A stretch of DNA of 29,979 bases from JBBQUP01 sp038212305 (lineage in GTDB: Bacteria > Bacteroidota > Bacteroidia > Bacteroidales > Marinilabiliaceae), in assembly GCA_038212305.1 (NCBI GenBank), contig JBBQUP010000034.1, forward strand, positions 1 to 29,979, in the 5' to 3' direction. Shown piece after piece: positions 13,513-22,921 of the stretch. Position numbers and translations under genes: made by a program. Below the pieces are notes generated by a model, which was not told the DNA's origin, searched no databases, and saw only the letters and a program-made list of their open reading frames with translations. Each line of letters starts with the position of its first letter. The first letter of the stretch is position 1.

Positions 13513-14913
13513 TCAACCTTTATTTTTTGCAATCTGAGCCATAAATTCCCCTTCAGCGACTACCGAATTACCAACAAATGCAGTTCCTTTCATGTTCGCA
13601 ACTCCTCGACGAATTTCAGATGTAAGTTCTAATTTAAATAGAACAGTATCTCCTGGAACCACCTTTTTGCGAAATTTAATGTTATCAATTTTCAGAAAAT
13701 AAGTGCTGTAACACTCAGGATCTGTCAATTGACTCAACACTAAAATACCACCTACTTGTGCCATTGCCTCAACCAATAAAACACCTGGCATGACTGGTTC
13801 ATCAGGAAAATGGCCCACAAAAAATGGTTCGTTCATGGTAACACACTTTACTCCAACAATGTGTTTTTCAGCAAGTTCAATTACTTTATCAACCAACAAA
13901 AAGGGTGATCGATGTGGTAATATTTTTTTTATGGCAACAATATCAAAAACAGGTGCTTCATTTTGATTGTAGGCCGGAGCCTCCACCTGCATTTGACGTT
14001 TTTTAATTTCTTTACGAAGGATTTTAGCAAACTCCACGTTCGACATATGACCAGGTCGAGTTGCAATAATACGTCCTTTAATCGGCAATCCAGCTAACGC
14101 TAAATCACCTATAATATCTAATAGTTTATGTCGGGCAGGCTCATTGGGAAAATGCATTTCAACATTATTTAAAATCCCAATTGACTGAACCTCAACTCGA
14201 GGTTTTTTAAACAAATCAGCTAGTTTATCCAATTCGGCCTGATCAATTTCTTTATCAACAATTACAATGGCATTACTTAAGTCGCCTCCCTTAATTAAGT
14301 TGTGTTTTAATAAAAACTCCATTTCGTGCAAAAACACAAACGTACGACAAGGTGCTATCTCGCTTTTAAACAGAGCTAACGAATCGATAGAGGCATATTG
14401 ATTGGCAAGTAATGCAGAGTTAGGAAATGAAATATGAGTATCAATACAAAAACCATCATCAGGTAAAGCCACTATTTTAATTCCTTTTTCAACATCTTCG
14501 AAAATCATTTTCTCTCGAACCACAAAATACTCTCGTGGCAATGACTGCTCAATAATTCCAGCTTTTTCGATTCCTTCAACAAATAATATGGCACTTCCAT
14601 CTAAAATTGGCGCCTCAGGACCATTTACTTCTATTAAGCAGTTATCTACTCCCAAAGCCCTTAAAGCGGCTAAGCAATGCTCAATAGTACTCACCTTAGC
14701 TCCTGCTTTTTCAAGAACAGTTCCCCTTTCAGTAAAAGTTACATTTTCGGCTAAAGCATCAATTATAGTTTGTTCTGGTAAATCAACACGTTTAAATTTG
14801 TACCCATGATTTTCAGCAGCGGGGTTAAGTGTAAGCGTTACTTCTACTCCTGTGTGTAATCCGGTTCCGGTAAAACTAACCGAATTTACTATTGTACATT
14901 GTTTATCAGCCAT
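13513..14913 (-). CDS. lpxC-fabZ: bifunctional LpxC deacetylase / FabZ dehydratase
   Basis: A natural fusion of 466 residues, typical of Bacteroidota. Residues 1-300 are LpxC, the zinc deacetylase of the committed step of lipid A synthesis. His79 (STIEHCLAAL), His262 and Asp266 (RHKLLDIIGD) match the zinc ligands, and His289 (GHMSNVEF) matches the catalytic His. Residues about 325-466 are FabZ, the 3-hydroxyacyl-ACP dehydratase of fatty-acid elongation. LPHRSPFLLVDK is followed by catalytic His368 (VGHFPDEPVMPG) and Glu382 (LVEAMAQVGG). Both halves look active. The fusion couples two enzymes that compete for 3-hydroxyacyl-ACP. The start is seven bases after the lpxD stop, and 113 bp separate it from lpxA. 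Confidence 0.97.
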   Translation of the reverse strand: MADKQCTIVNSVSFTGTGLHTGVEVTLTLNPAAENHGYKFKRVDLPEQTIIDALAENVTFTERGTVLEKAGAKVSTIEHCLAALRALGVDNCLIEVNGPEAPILDGSAILFVEGIEKAGIIEQSLPREYFVVREKMIFEDVEKGIKIVALPDDGFCIDTHISFPNSALLANQYASIDSLALFKSEIAPCRTFVFLHEMEFLLKHNLIKGGDLSNAIVIVDKEIDQAELDKLADLFKKPRVEVQSIGILNNVEMHFPNEPARHKLLDIIGDLALAGLPIKGRIIATRPGHMSNVEFAKILRKEIKKRQMQVEAPAYNQNEAPVFDIVAIKKILPHRSPFLLVDKVIELAEKHIVGVKCVTMNEPFFVGHFPDEPVMPGVLLVEAMAQVGGILVLSQLTDPECYSTYFLKIDNIKFRKKVVPGDTVLFKLELTSEIRRGVANMKGTAFVGNSVVAEGEFMAQIAKNKG

Positions 14914-14920
14914 AATAACT

Positions 14921-15973
14921 TTAAATTATCAATCCTGTTTTTTTTACAATCTCAGCTACCTGCGCTTGAAGAGCCGACAATTGGCGAGCGACATCAGGTA
15001 ATTTTCTGAAAATCACGTAGGTTCGATTGTATTGTCCCGCATCAAAACTAGGTGCGCCCATTTGTATGGCTCCTACATCTTTTATTGATTTCCCTACACC
15101 ACTTTGAGCAGCTAGTTTAACCTGATCGGCTATAGTTATATGTCCAGCAATACCAACTTGTCCGCCAAACATGCAATATTTGCCAATTTTGGTTGATCCA
15201 GCAATACCCGTTTGTGCTGCAATCACGCAATTCTCTCCTATTTCAACATTGTGAGCAACCATAATCAGATTATCTAATTTGGTTCCTTTTCGCACGATAG
15301 TTGAGCCCATTGTGGCACGGTCGATAGTAGTATTTGAACCCACCTCAACATTATCTTCCAATACCACATTGCCTATCTGAGGTATTTTTTTGAAATTATT
15401 ATTTTCATCAGGTGCAAAACCAAATCCATCACTTCCAACAACTGCTCCTGAATGGATCACACAGGCTTCGCCTATCTTGCATTGATGATAAATTTTAGCT
15501 CCTGAGTAAATAATGGTATGATCTCCAATCACAACATTATCTCCAATGTATGCCTGAGGATATATTTTTACATGATTCCCTATCGTTACGTTTTCACCTA
15601 TATAGGCAAATGCACCTACATAAACAAACTCACCTAACTTAGCCGTTTCGTGAATGTATGATGGGTTTTCAATTCCAGTTTTCTTAGGCATAGACTGCTC
15701 GTACATCTCAAGTAATGAGGCAATTGCACGATAAGCATCTGCAACTTTTATTAAGGTGACTGAAATTGGTTTATCAGGAACAAATGTTTGATTTACTAAA
15801 ACAACTGAAGCTTTTGTTGTATAGATGTAATGTGTGTACTTTGGATTAGCTAAAAAAGATAGAGTTCCCGGTTTCCCTTCTTCGATTTTAGATACACTAT
15901 AAATTAATTCATCTTTATTACCAACTACCTCACCCTGAATTAATCCGGCTATTTGTTCAGCTGTAAATTCCAC
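14921..15973 (-). CDS. lpxD: UDP-3-O-acylglucosamine N-acyltransferase
   Basis: A 350-residue enzyme that adds the second 3-hydroxyacyl chain in lipid A synthesis, after LpxC. The N-terminal uridine-binding domain (about 1-100) is followed by a hexapeptide beta-helix (about 105-300) with many IG-x-x-V repeats. Catalytic His241 lies in LIMVAHNVEIGENCVIAAQ, and AGSTKIGKYCMFGGQVGIAGH follows. The C-terminal helix contains the FRKLPD segment usual in the family. It has its own promoter upstream and is followed by lpxC-fabZ after seven bases. Confidence 0.96.
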   Translation of the reverse strand: MEFTAEQIAGLIQGEVVGNKDELIYSVSKIEEGKPGTLSFLANPKYTHYIYTTKASVVLVNQTFVPDKPISVTLIKVADAYRAIASLLEMYEQSMPKKTGIENPSYIHETAKLGEFVYVGAFAYIGENVTIGNHVKIYPQAYIGDNVVIGDHTIIYSGAKIYHQCKIGEACVIHSGAVVGSDGFGFAPDENNNFKKIPQIGNVVLEDNVEVGSNTTIDRATMGSTIVRKGTKLDNLIMVAHNVEIGENCVIAAQTGIAGSTKIGKYCMFGGQVGIAGHITIADQVKLAAQSGVGKSIKDVGAIQMGAPSFDAGQYNRTYVIFRKLPDVARQLSALQAQVAEIVKKTGLII

Positions 15974-16163
15974 GCCCTTTATTGTTTTAGTTTTCTCTTA
16001 ATCGATGCAATTTTACTTTTTTTGCTTACCCAATTGACAGAGTTGCTCTTTCAACGATTATAACTGTACGATAGCTGCATTGACATTCAATCTCCTCAGA
16101 AATAACAATTTATCATCGTGCAACACCCTATTTATGCTATAATATCGTTCGAAAAAATCTGTG

Positions 16164-16171
16164 CAAAGCTA
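16164..16171 (-). promoter_or_regulatory. -7 box (TAGCTTTG) of the lpxD-lpxC/fabZ-lpxA operon
   Basis: A full TAnnTTTG match on the minus strand, with a T-rich stretch in place of TTG 19 bases upstream. It lies in the 237-bp gap between the HD-domain gene and lpxD and gives a leader of about 185 nt. Nothing else recognisable was found in the gap. Confidence 0.5.
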
Positions 16172-16210
16172 ATAATTTCTATCACTAAAAAAAATCATTT
16201 GCCTATCATA

Positions 16211-17461
16211 TCACTTCAAGGTTAGAGATTTAGGGTAACAAAAAAAATGCTTTTCTACTTTTTTACTCAATACTGAAAGATTCAACATATCAGATGCTTC
16301 GGAGATATCGACCAATTGATTGCCATAATAAAGAATGTTAATTTTATCATCCTTAATACTATATGTGTGATTAGAAATGGTTCCGCTGTAAACAAAATAC
16401 TCTGCATCAGATTTATTGTTTAACTGATATTCCTTTATGCACAGCTCTTGCATTTGGTGAATTTTTGCCTCATCAATCCTTTGCTCATTTAAAATAATAC
16501 GATTCAAATTGCGATTAATAATTTCTTTGGCTAAACGACTTAAAACCGGATCAATTGCTTGAGTCCAATTTTTAATAGCACACATAACATCATCATCATC
16601 CAGCAACAAAAAGTTCGATAATGCAATATCATCACGTTCAAAATCAGCAATTCCAATATTGTTGGATAAAAAATACTTTAAAGAATCTGACCCAAATAAT
16701 ATAACTCCTTGCTTCATGAGCACCGATGCTCGCTTTAGAACATTAACTAAAGTACTTTCAGCTACGATTACTGTTTTGTGCAAATACACCTGCCAATACA
16801 TTAATCGTCGGGCAATTAAAAATTTCTCGATTGAATAGATCCCTTTGGCGTCAATGACCAACTCGTCATTAACTACGTTTAACATCTTAATAATACGATC
16901 GCTACTTATTACTCCTTCAGAAACACCAGTAAAAAAACTGTCGCGTTTTAAATAGTCTAACCTGTCGGTATCTAACTGACTAGAAACCAATTGATGTAAA
17001 AATGCTTTTGAATATTTATTCGTAAATATTTGAATAGCCATATCCAATGCGCCATTAAACTGTTGGTTCAGTTTTTTCATAATGAGCAACGAAATGGTTT
17101 CATGAGAAACATTTTGCACCAGCGAATTTTCCAAAACATGCGAATAAGGTCCATGACCAATATCGTGCAGTAGAATGGCTATTAGAACGGCTTCATCTTC
17201 CTCTTCAGTAATTTCGTGCCCTTTACTGCGCAACACATTTACAGCTTCGCCCATTAAATGCATGGCGCCCAACACATGATGAAACCGGGTATGCATGGCG
17301 CCTGGATACACTAAATGAGTTAATCCAAGTTGCTTCACCCTTCGCAAACGCTGAAAACAAGGCGTTTCAATTATCGAATAAATTAAATCGGTAGGTATCG
17401 TAATAAACCCATGAACTGGGTCGTTAATTATTTTTCGTCGGTTAAAAGTGTTTGCTGCCAC
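16211..17461 (-). CDS. HD-domain phosphohydrolase, dNTPase-like
   Basis: A 416-residue protein of the SAMHD1/dGTPase-like HD family. The metal site is visible: His61/His62 in TRFHHVLGAMHL, His99-Asp100 in LLHDIGHGPYSH, and an Asp in SSQLDTDRLDYLKRD (164-169). The opening RRKIINDPVHGFITIP is characteristic of the family. Likely substrates are deoxynucleoside triphosphates, but activity cannot be assigned from sequence. The start codon is GTG, with no nearby ATG that keeps the conserved N-terminus. It lies 70 bp after porX and upstream of lpxD on the same strand, a gene order I recall from other Bacteroidota. Confidence 0.88.
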   Translation of the reverse strand: MAANTFNRRKIINDPVHGFITIPTDLIYSIIETPCFQRLRRVKQLGLTHLVYPGAMHTRFHHVLGAMHLMGEAVNVLRSKGHEITEEEDEAVLIAILLHDIGHGPYSHVLENSLVQNVSHETISLLIMKKLNQQFNGALDMAIQIFTNKYSKAFLHQLVSSQLDTDRLDYLKRDSFFTGVSEGVISSDRIIKMLNVVNDELVIDAKGIYSIEKFLIARRLMYWQVYLHKTVIVAESTLVNVLKRASVLMKQGVILFGSDSLKYFLSNNIGIADFERDDIALSNFLLLDDDDVMCAIKNWTQAIDPVLSRLAKEIINRNLNRIILNEQRIDEAKIHQMQELCIKEYQLNNKSDAEYFVYSGTISNHTYSIKDDKINILYYGNQLVDISEASDMLNLSVLSKKVEKHFFCYPKSLTLK

Positions 17462-17531
17462 TTACTTTTTATTTCATGAAATGTTTACTATCCAACTTAC
17501 CCTAAAATCATGCACTTAAGCACTAATAATT

Positions 17532-19079
17532 CTATTTAGGTTTTAAAACAACAAAAGGTAAAATCATCTCTTCCATTGATATTCCGCCATGTTGAAATGT
17601 ATCCTTGTAATAGGTTACATAATAATTGTAGTTGTTAGGATAGGCCATGAAATCGTTATTTACTGCAAAAATATAGGTCGATGATATATTATTCTTGGGC
17701 AATCCAGCTTTTTCAGGTTGTTTAACCTCAAACACTTCTTTAGGATTATAAGCTAGGTTTTTACCTTGTTTATATCGCAAATTCGTATTTACAGCCCTAT
17801 CACCAACCACTTTTATAGCATTTGCAACCCTTATGGTTCCGTGATCGGTGGTAATAATAACGGTATAATTCTCAGAAGCTAAGTTCGTGAGTAAATCCTT
17901 TAAGGCCGAATGATGATACCAAGATAAAGTAAGTGATCGATAGGCCGATTCATCGGATGCCAATTCGCGAATCATCTTCATCTCGGTTCTCGCATGTGAG
18001 AGCATATCAACAAAATTAAACACTACCACATTCAAATCATTGTCGAGCAGCGATTTATAGTTTTCAACATATTTTCGTCCAACTTCGCTGTCACTTATTT
18101 TATGATACGAATATCGATGTTTACGACGATATCGATCTAAAAGCGTTTGAATTAACTCACTCTCGAACTGATTTTTCGACGTCTCTGCATCCTCTTCTAC
18201 CCAATACTGAGGATACATTTGGGTGATTTGCAACGGTGTAAGTCCAGCAAATATTGAGTTGCGAGCATATTGAGTGGCAGTTGGTAAAATGCTAAAATAG
18301 GTCGACTCTTCATTTAAATGATAATCGGGTGTTAATAAATTACGAATGATTTGCCATTGATCGAACCTAAAATTATCAACCACTATTAAAAATACTTTCT
18401 CGCCTTTATCAAGTAATGGGAACACTTTGTCTTTCATCAACATGTGCGAAAGCATTGGCCCTTCACCATCCATCCACGACAAATAATTCTTCTTAACAAA
18501 TTTTGAAAATTCCCGATTAGCCTCAGCTTTCTGAAGTTTGAGTACTTCGTCCATGCTACCAGATGCTTGCTCCAATTCCAGCTCCCAAAAAACGAGTTTT
18601 CGATACACATCCACCCAATCTTCAACACTAAACGAATCGTTAATTTTTAATGTTAACTGACTGAATTGGGTTTGATAAGCCGAATTGGTTGTTTGACTAA
18701 TCAAGCGTTGCTTGTCAAGTGTTTTTTTTATCACTAAAACAATTTGATTAGGATTGACGGGTTTTATCAAATAATCGGCAATCTTTCCACCTATTGCCTG
18801 ATCCATAATGTCCTCTTCTTCGCTTTTGGTAACCATGATAATTGGAAGATCAGGATTACTTTGCTTTATTCGACCTAAGGTTTCTAAACCGCTCAATCCG
18901 GGCATATTTTCATCTAAAAACACCAAATCATATTGACCAACGGCAACCATTTCCAAAGCATCGGTGCCATTTGTCGAACTATCAACTAAATATCCTTTTT
19001 CGCGCAAATAATGCATGTGTGCGGTTAGCAAATCTATTTCATCATCGACCCAGAGTAAGCGTATTTTTTTTTCAACCAT
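17532..19079 (-). CDS. porX: PorX, response regulator of type IX secretion with PglZ domain
   Basis: A 515-residue two-domain protein. Residues 1-125 are a receiver domain with acidic pair VDDE (11-14), phosphoacceptor Asp56 (LVFLDENMPG), a Thr/Ser switch in IMVTKSEEED and a Lys in LIKPVNP. The remainder is a PglZ/alkaline-phosphatase-superfamily domain, with metal-binding segments VFLIVVDNFRFDQW and IITTDHGTIR and a conserved C-terminal HGGISMEEMILPFV. PorX controls type IX secretion in Bacteroidota, with the kinase PorY and sigma factor SigP known as partners in Porphyromonas. Neither partner gene is in the window. It starts 10 bases after the porW stop, so both are co-transcribed. Confidence 0.95.
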   Translation of the reverse strand: MVEKKIRLLWVDDEIDLLTAHMHYLREKGYLVDSSTNGTDALEMVAVGQYDLVFLDENMPGLSGLETLGRIKQSNPDLPIIMVTKSEEEDIMDQAIGGKIADYLIKPVNPNQIVLVIKKTLDKQRLISQTTNSAYQTQFSQLTLKINDSFSVEDWVDVYRKLVFWELELEQASGSMDEVLKLQKAEANREFSKFVKKNYLSWMDGEGPMLSHMLMKDKVFPLLDKGEKVFLIVVDNFRFDQWQIIRNLLTPDYHLNEESTYFSILPTATQYARNSIFAGLTPLQITQMYPQYWVEEDAETSKNQFESELIQTLLDRYRRKHRYSYHKISDSEVGRKYVENYKSLLDNDLNVVVFNFVDMLSHARTEMKMIRELASDESAYRSLTLSWYHHSALKDLLTNLASENYTVIITTDHGTIRVANAIKVVGDRAVNTNLRYKQGKNLAYNPKEVFEVKQPEKAGLPKNNISSTYIFAVNNDFMAYPNNYNYYVTYYKDTFQHGGISMEEMILPFVVLKPK

Positions 19080-19089
19080 CCGTTCTATC

Positions 19090-22000
19090 TTAATTACTCG
19101 TTTGTTTTAATTTAAAATCCTCTATATTACCATTTTGCATGAATAGTAAATAATTAGGTTCATCAATTATTAATAACTCAAATGGTTTAGCTTTCACTTC
19201 TCGAAGCATAAAACTACTTGCTTTGATTTCTGCAATATATCTTTCGGCATCTGCAATTGACGAGAAACTTTTTGCAGTTAACACTCGTTTTTTATCACTT
19301 GTTTCACTCAATTCAATCTTAATATTCAACTTATTGAATGAGTTACGGTTCAATCCTTCGAACATGGATTTTAGCATTTTGTGATCAATGCGCGAACCTT
19401 CGTAAATTAGAAGTACCCAATATGGCTTTTCAATTTTGGAATAAGATGTTGCCTGATTGTTATTTAAGCTTTCGCTTGAATTTGAATTGTTTAATTTCAC
19501 AACAGGTTTCGAAGGTATTAACTCGCCATTCAGTTCACTTTCAGAAAGAGGTTCATCACCATTATTTTTCGAACTAATTCTCAAATAGGTTTTGACAAAA
19601 AATGGGAGATAATTCTTTATGTCACCTGATGAAACTATCAGATTAACATTCTTTTGGTTAACAACACACAACTTGGCGTCTGTTAAATTATCAACCTCAA
19701 AAAGATTGGATTGTTCACGTAATGCATAGAAATAATCGAGAGCTTCACTTGCCTTGGCAAAACCTTTTATTTCAACTACTTTAGATTTATCAGGTAGAGG
19801 AAGCACTTTTATTTCATAATCGTTCATTAAAAACTGTCCGAAATTGTAATCGGCCAAATTGTATAGTAACCTTTTAATATCACTGTTTTCATTGATCCAA
19901 ATCAACAAACTATGCTCCCCAACCATACTTGGACTAAACTCAGTTGACTCAGTATCAGTCTCATTTTTTGCGGTTAAACCACTTGACGCATCGTTTTTAA
20001 ATAATGATTGACTTGCCACACTTTTAACTGGAATTCGACCATCTTTTAATAATTGCAGATATTGTTTGGCATATTCCGCTTCTGGAGTATTTGCATTTAT
20101 GTTAAGTAAATCTTCTAAGCTGGATTGAAACTGAATTGCATCGCCCTCTCGTGCATATGCTAACGCTTTAATTAATCGATATTTAGGCAATAGCTTATTC
20201 TCTGGCTCTGTTTGCTCTACTAACTTTGCCGATTCAATCACTAAATTATGATTCCCAAGTAAATAGTTAGTATAAGCTTGTGCATAGTTGTATTCTTGTT
20301 TCTTTAAAAGGGCATTTTGCTTTTCATAAAACTGAGGATCATTTAAATAGGAGGCAAATTTACTATCTGGATACAAGGCTAAATACATTTGTTTAACACG
20401 CGCCATTTGAGCGATATCATTCATTTGTTCGTAAACACGATACAATTCAACTAAGGTCGCTTCATACTTCTCTCCATTTGGGTATCGATTTAACAAATCC
20501 TCCAGTGATCTGGCTGCCCGCGATAAATCATTAAAACGCTCGTGATAAATAACGCCCGATTCAAACATGGCAGTTTCAATCCCTTTATTCATGGTTTCAC
20601 GAGCAATGGCGGTTAAAGGAATGTCCTTCATCAGCTCTTCTCGTGTAAGTGGTTTCGACTCTTCAACTTTAGAAGCTGGTTTTGATTCATCGGTTGGATC
20701 AGTTACTGAATTATCAATAGATGGAATCTCTCCAAATCCACCTAATTCATCAGGAAATTCCGGATTGCTATTATCACTAACCAAAGCTTTATTGCTTCGT
20801 CGCCAGTTATCTTCAAGCTTTCGTCGTCCCCATTTGCGTTCATACTCCATTTTTCCATTGGCAACGGTCGATAAATTGTAGAAATACCATTTTCCACTCT
20901 CCGAAGTTTGTGTAAAGGTGTTATTAGAATTGTTTTGCATGAAAAAAGGATCATTGCTATCGTAGCCTTCTGTTTTTTTCTCTAAGTCTTTTCTACGTTT
21001 AGCATCGGCTTCAACCATAGCATCCAGCTTATTTAAACGCATATTCTCAGGCATTAGAGCCAATGCAATTAAACTATCGTTTCGCTCAATAATATCTAAT
21101 CGTTTTACTAAATCAGAGAGATTCTTGTGTAATTCATCAATACTTTTAAATTTCTCATCTTCAGTATCAAGATAAACCATAGCACTATCGTATGCCAAAT
21201 AGGAAGCTTTGTAGATGGGCTTTTTAAAATAGATATTTCCCAATTCTAAGAATGACAATGATTTTTGCTTGGTATTTATTGTACTGGATTCTACTGATAA
21301 TTTTAAATTATTAATGGTCTCAGCTTCATTGTTTTCATCTTGATATACCTTAGCCAAGGTATAATACAAACGATCTCGATAATCGATATTCTTTTTATCA
21401 CGAATAAGTCTATTCAACTGCTTTTTAACCTCATTAATCCCTAACTCACTCAACATAGCTGAAATATATCCTACCCTCGAATGAAAAGCCATTTCATAAG
21501 GAGGATTCATGCGAACAATTTTCTTAAATAAAACAGCCGATTCTGCGTTCCGATCTTCTATCTCTAATAATTGCGCCAAAATAAACATATAGCGCAGTCG
21601 TACACGTTTTTTAGGTGAGTCATCAATGGCACTTCTTAAAAATGGAATGGCAGCTTGAAGGTTTTTTTCTTGTATCAATAAATTAGCTGATGCTGCATTA
21701 AATAACCCATATAAGCTCTCAGGAGCTTGTCCCGACAAATCATAGCTTTCGAGTGTTAATCGGGCATTGGCATAATCTTTCAACTCCGTAAACGCCAATG
21801 CCTTCCAAATAATAGCTTCGTAACTAGTTGGTAACGATGAGTAATCCCTAATAACCATATCAAATGTATTGATAGCGGCATTGAAATCTTTTTTGTAAAA
21901 CTGAGCCTTCCCAATTAATACATAAGCATCATCAACATATTTATTAAATTCCTTTTGATTATAAAACACTCGATAAGCTTCATCTGAACTATCACCTTTT

Positions 22001-22323
22001 CTTTTGGGTTTTTTTGTAATGGAGTGTTTGTGTATTAACAGTGTCCCTTTAAGAATTGCTCTATCCATTTCGGATGAGGCAGCAGCTAAATTCTCGTGAT
22101 TCGAAAACTCAAATATTGGCAAAAGAGCCGAATAATCGTCAACTTGGCTCGTAGCTACTTTTTCAACTCCCGAACGAAAACTCTCATTCCCATTAAAAAG
22201 AACATTAAACTTAGCGGTTAAATTATGGTATCCTCTGCTAACACGGGTGTTTTTTTGAGTTGAGCATCCAAAAAAGATGACACTTACAACAATTATATAT
22301 CTGAAAAAAGTCCTTATACTCAT
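19090..22323 (-). CDS. porW: PorW/SprE-type TPR lipoprotein of type IX secretion
   Basis: A 1077-residue lipoprotein with Cys20 as predicted lipid anchor (FFGCSTQKNT). The segment RGYHNLTAKFNVLFNG right after the anchor is the hallmark of the PorW/SprE family. Residues about 120-420 and 600-790 are tetratricopeptide-type helical repeats, with a charged low-complexity linker (about 430-580) rich in Asn, Ser, Asp and Pro between them. The C-terminus contains two segments like SPOR/beta-alpha-beta units (GFAKASEALDYFYALRE; KSFSSIADAERYIAEIKAS). PorW/SprE is needed for type IX secretion and links the outer-membrane translocon to the rest of the machine. It is longer than the Porphyromonas protein. 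It is followed by porX after 10 bases. Confidence 0.9.
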   Translation of the reverse strand: MSIRTFFRYIIVVSVIFFGCSTQKNTRVSRGYHNLTAKFNVLFNGNESFRSGVEKVATSQVDDYSALLPIFEFSNHENLAAASSEMDRAILKGTLLIHKHSITKKPKRKGDSSDEAYRVFYNQKEFNKYVDDAYVLIGKAQFYKKDFNAAINTFDMVIRDYSSLPTSYEAIIWKALAFTELKDYANARLTLESYDLSGQAPESLYGLFNAASANLLIQEKNLQAAIPFLRSAIDDSPKKRVRLRYMFILAQLLEIEDRNAESAVLFKKIVRMNPPYEMAFHSRVGYISAMLSELGINEVKKQLNRLIRDKKNIDYRDRLYYTLAKVYQDENNEAETINNLKLSVESSTINTKQKSLSFLELGNIYFKKPIYKASYLAYDSAMVYLDTEDEKFKSIDELHKNLSDLVKRLDIIERNDSLIALALMPENMRLNKLDAMVEADAKRRKDLEKKTEGYDSNDPFFMQNNSNNTFTQTSESGKWYFYNLSTVANGKMEYERKWGRRKLEDNWRRSNKALVSDNSNPEFPDELGGFGEIPSIDNSVTDPTDESKPASKVEESKPLTREELMKDIPLTAIARETMNKGIETAMFESGVIYHERFNDLSRAARSLEDLLNRYPNGEKYEATLVELYRVYEQMNDIAQMARVKQMYLALYPDSKFASYLNDPQFYEKQNALLKKQEYNYAQAYTNYLLGNHNLVIESAKLVEQTEPENKLLPKYRLIKALAYAREGDAIQFQSSLEDLLNINANTPEAEYAKQYLQLLKDGRIPVKSVASQSLFKNDASSGLTAKNETDTESTEFSPSMVGEHSLLIWINENSDIKRLLYNLADYNFGQFLMNDYEIKVLPLPDKSKVVEIKGFAKASEALDYFYALREQSNLFEVDNLTDAKLCVVNQKNVNLIVSSGDIKNYLPFFVKTYLRISSKNNGDEPLSESELNGELIPSKPVVKLNNSNSSESLNNNQATSYSKIEKPYWVLLIYEGSRIDHKMLKSMFEGLNRNSFNKLNIKIELSETSDKKRVLTAKSFSSIADAERYIAEIKASSFMLREVKAKPFELLIIDEPNYLLFMQNGNIEDFKLKQTSN

Positions 22324-22470
22324 AAAACTATAAAGTGATGACAGTTTGAAAAAAAATTCGAACTGAATTAGATAAAATAGAGATCAATTAAAATACAAAC
22401 CTCGATTAATAGGTCTTTATTGTTTAAAAATTATTTGGGTGCTAGTTTATTTAAGTACTTCATTGGAATT

Positions 22471-22546
22471 AATGTCGTGTTATATATAGCTAATTGATTG
22501 ACAAACAGCAAAAACGAAAAACAATAAATAGGTCTTAGACCTTAAA
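22471..22546 (-). repeat. 76-bp leader repeat, copy 2 (upstream of porW)
   Basis: The reverse complement of this stretch aligns without gaps to 7840-7915 (62 of 76 bases by my count). It has the same orientation relative to its gene as copy 1: palindrome AGGTC-TAA-GACCT first, T-rich run next, CAATTAGCTA last, then the gene. Looser similarity (GAAGTACTTAA and ACTA) continues for about 30 bases toward porW, but the distance to the start codon is about 150 bp, against 35 bp for rnr. A 12-codon frame ending FKV-TAA stops in the palindrome loop. Confidence 0.7.
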
Positions 22547-22745
22547 TAAATTTTCTGATGACAAAATCTCCATCGTGCGAATTTAAGTGTTAATTAGATA
22601 ATAAAGATAATAGTTTTCAATTCAATCTAATTCAATTTATTCATTCAGTACCTAGTAAACAATAAATGCTGTGACGATTTCATTCAAAATAATAGAAGCA
22701 AATGGCTAAATATTAAATCATAATCCATTTCACTCGAAATATGTC

Positions 22746-22774
22746 TTGAACTCATATACAAAACTTAAACTTTG
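22746..22774 (+). promoter_or_regulatory. candidate promoter of the sigma-54-dependent regulator
   Basis: TTG at 22746-22748, an 18-base spacer and AAACTTTG at 22767-22774, one base off TAnnTTTG. It would give a leader of about 140 nt. Confidence 0.35.
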
Positions 22775-22921
22775 TGAAATTATTTTACTAAAAAAAAGTT
22801 TTTAACTATTCTAAAAAAACTAATTTATAAATTTACATTCATCGAATAAAGTATCATAACGACGAAAATAAAAAAAGGCAGCCAAACAACCAGAAAAATT
22901 GCTAACCCTAAAATTAAATTC

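Larger units (their letters stand above)
22324..22921. other. divergent intergenic region between porW and the sigma-54 regulator
   Basis: This 598-bp AT-rich region contains the second copy of the 76-bp leader repeat (22471-22546). A TATCTTTA box on the minus strand (22602-22609) may be the porW -7 element, with a ~280-nt leader. A plus-strand candidate promoter lies at 22746-22774. There is no conserved long frame. No GG-N10-GC sigma-54 promoter was seen on either strand in this gap. Confidence 0.5.

Noticed and set aside
20567..20881. 104-codon plus-strand frame inside porW
   Set aside because: Antisense to the low-complexity Ser/Asn/Pro linker of PorW, whose skewed codons open other frames.
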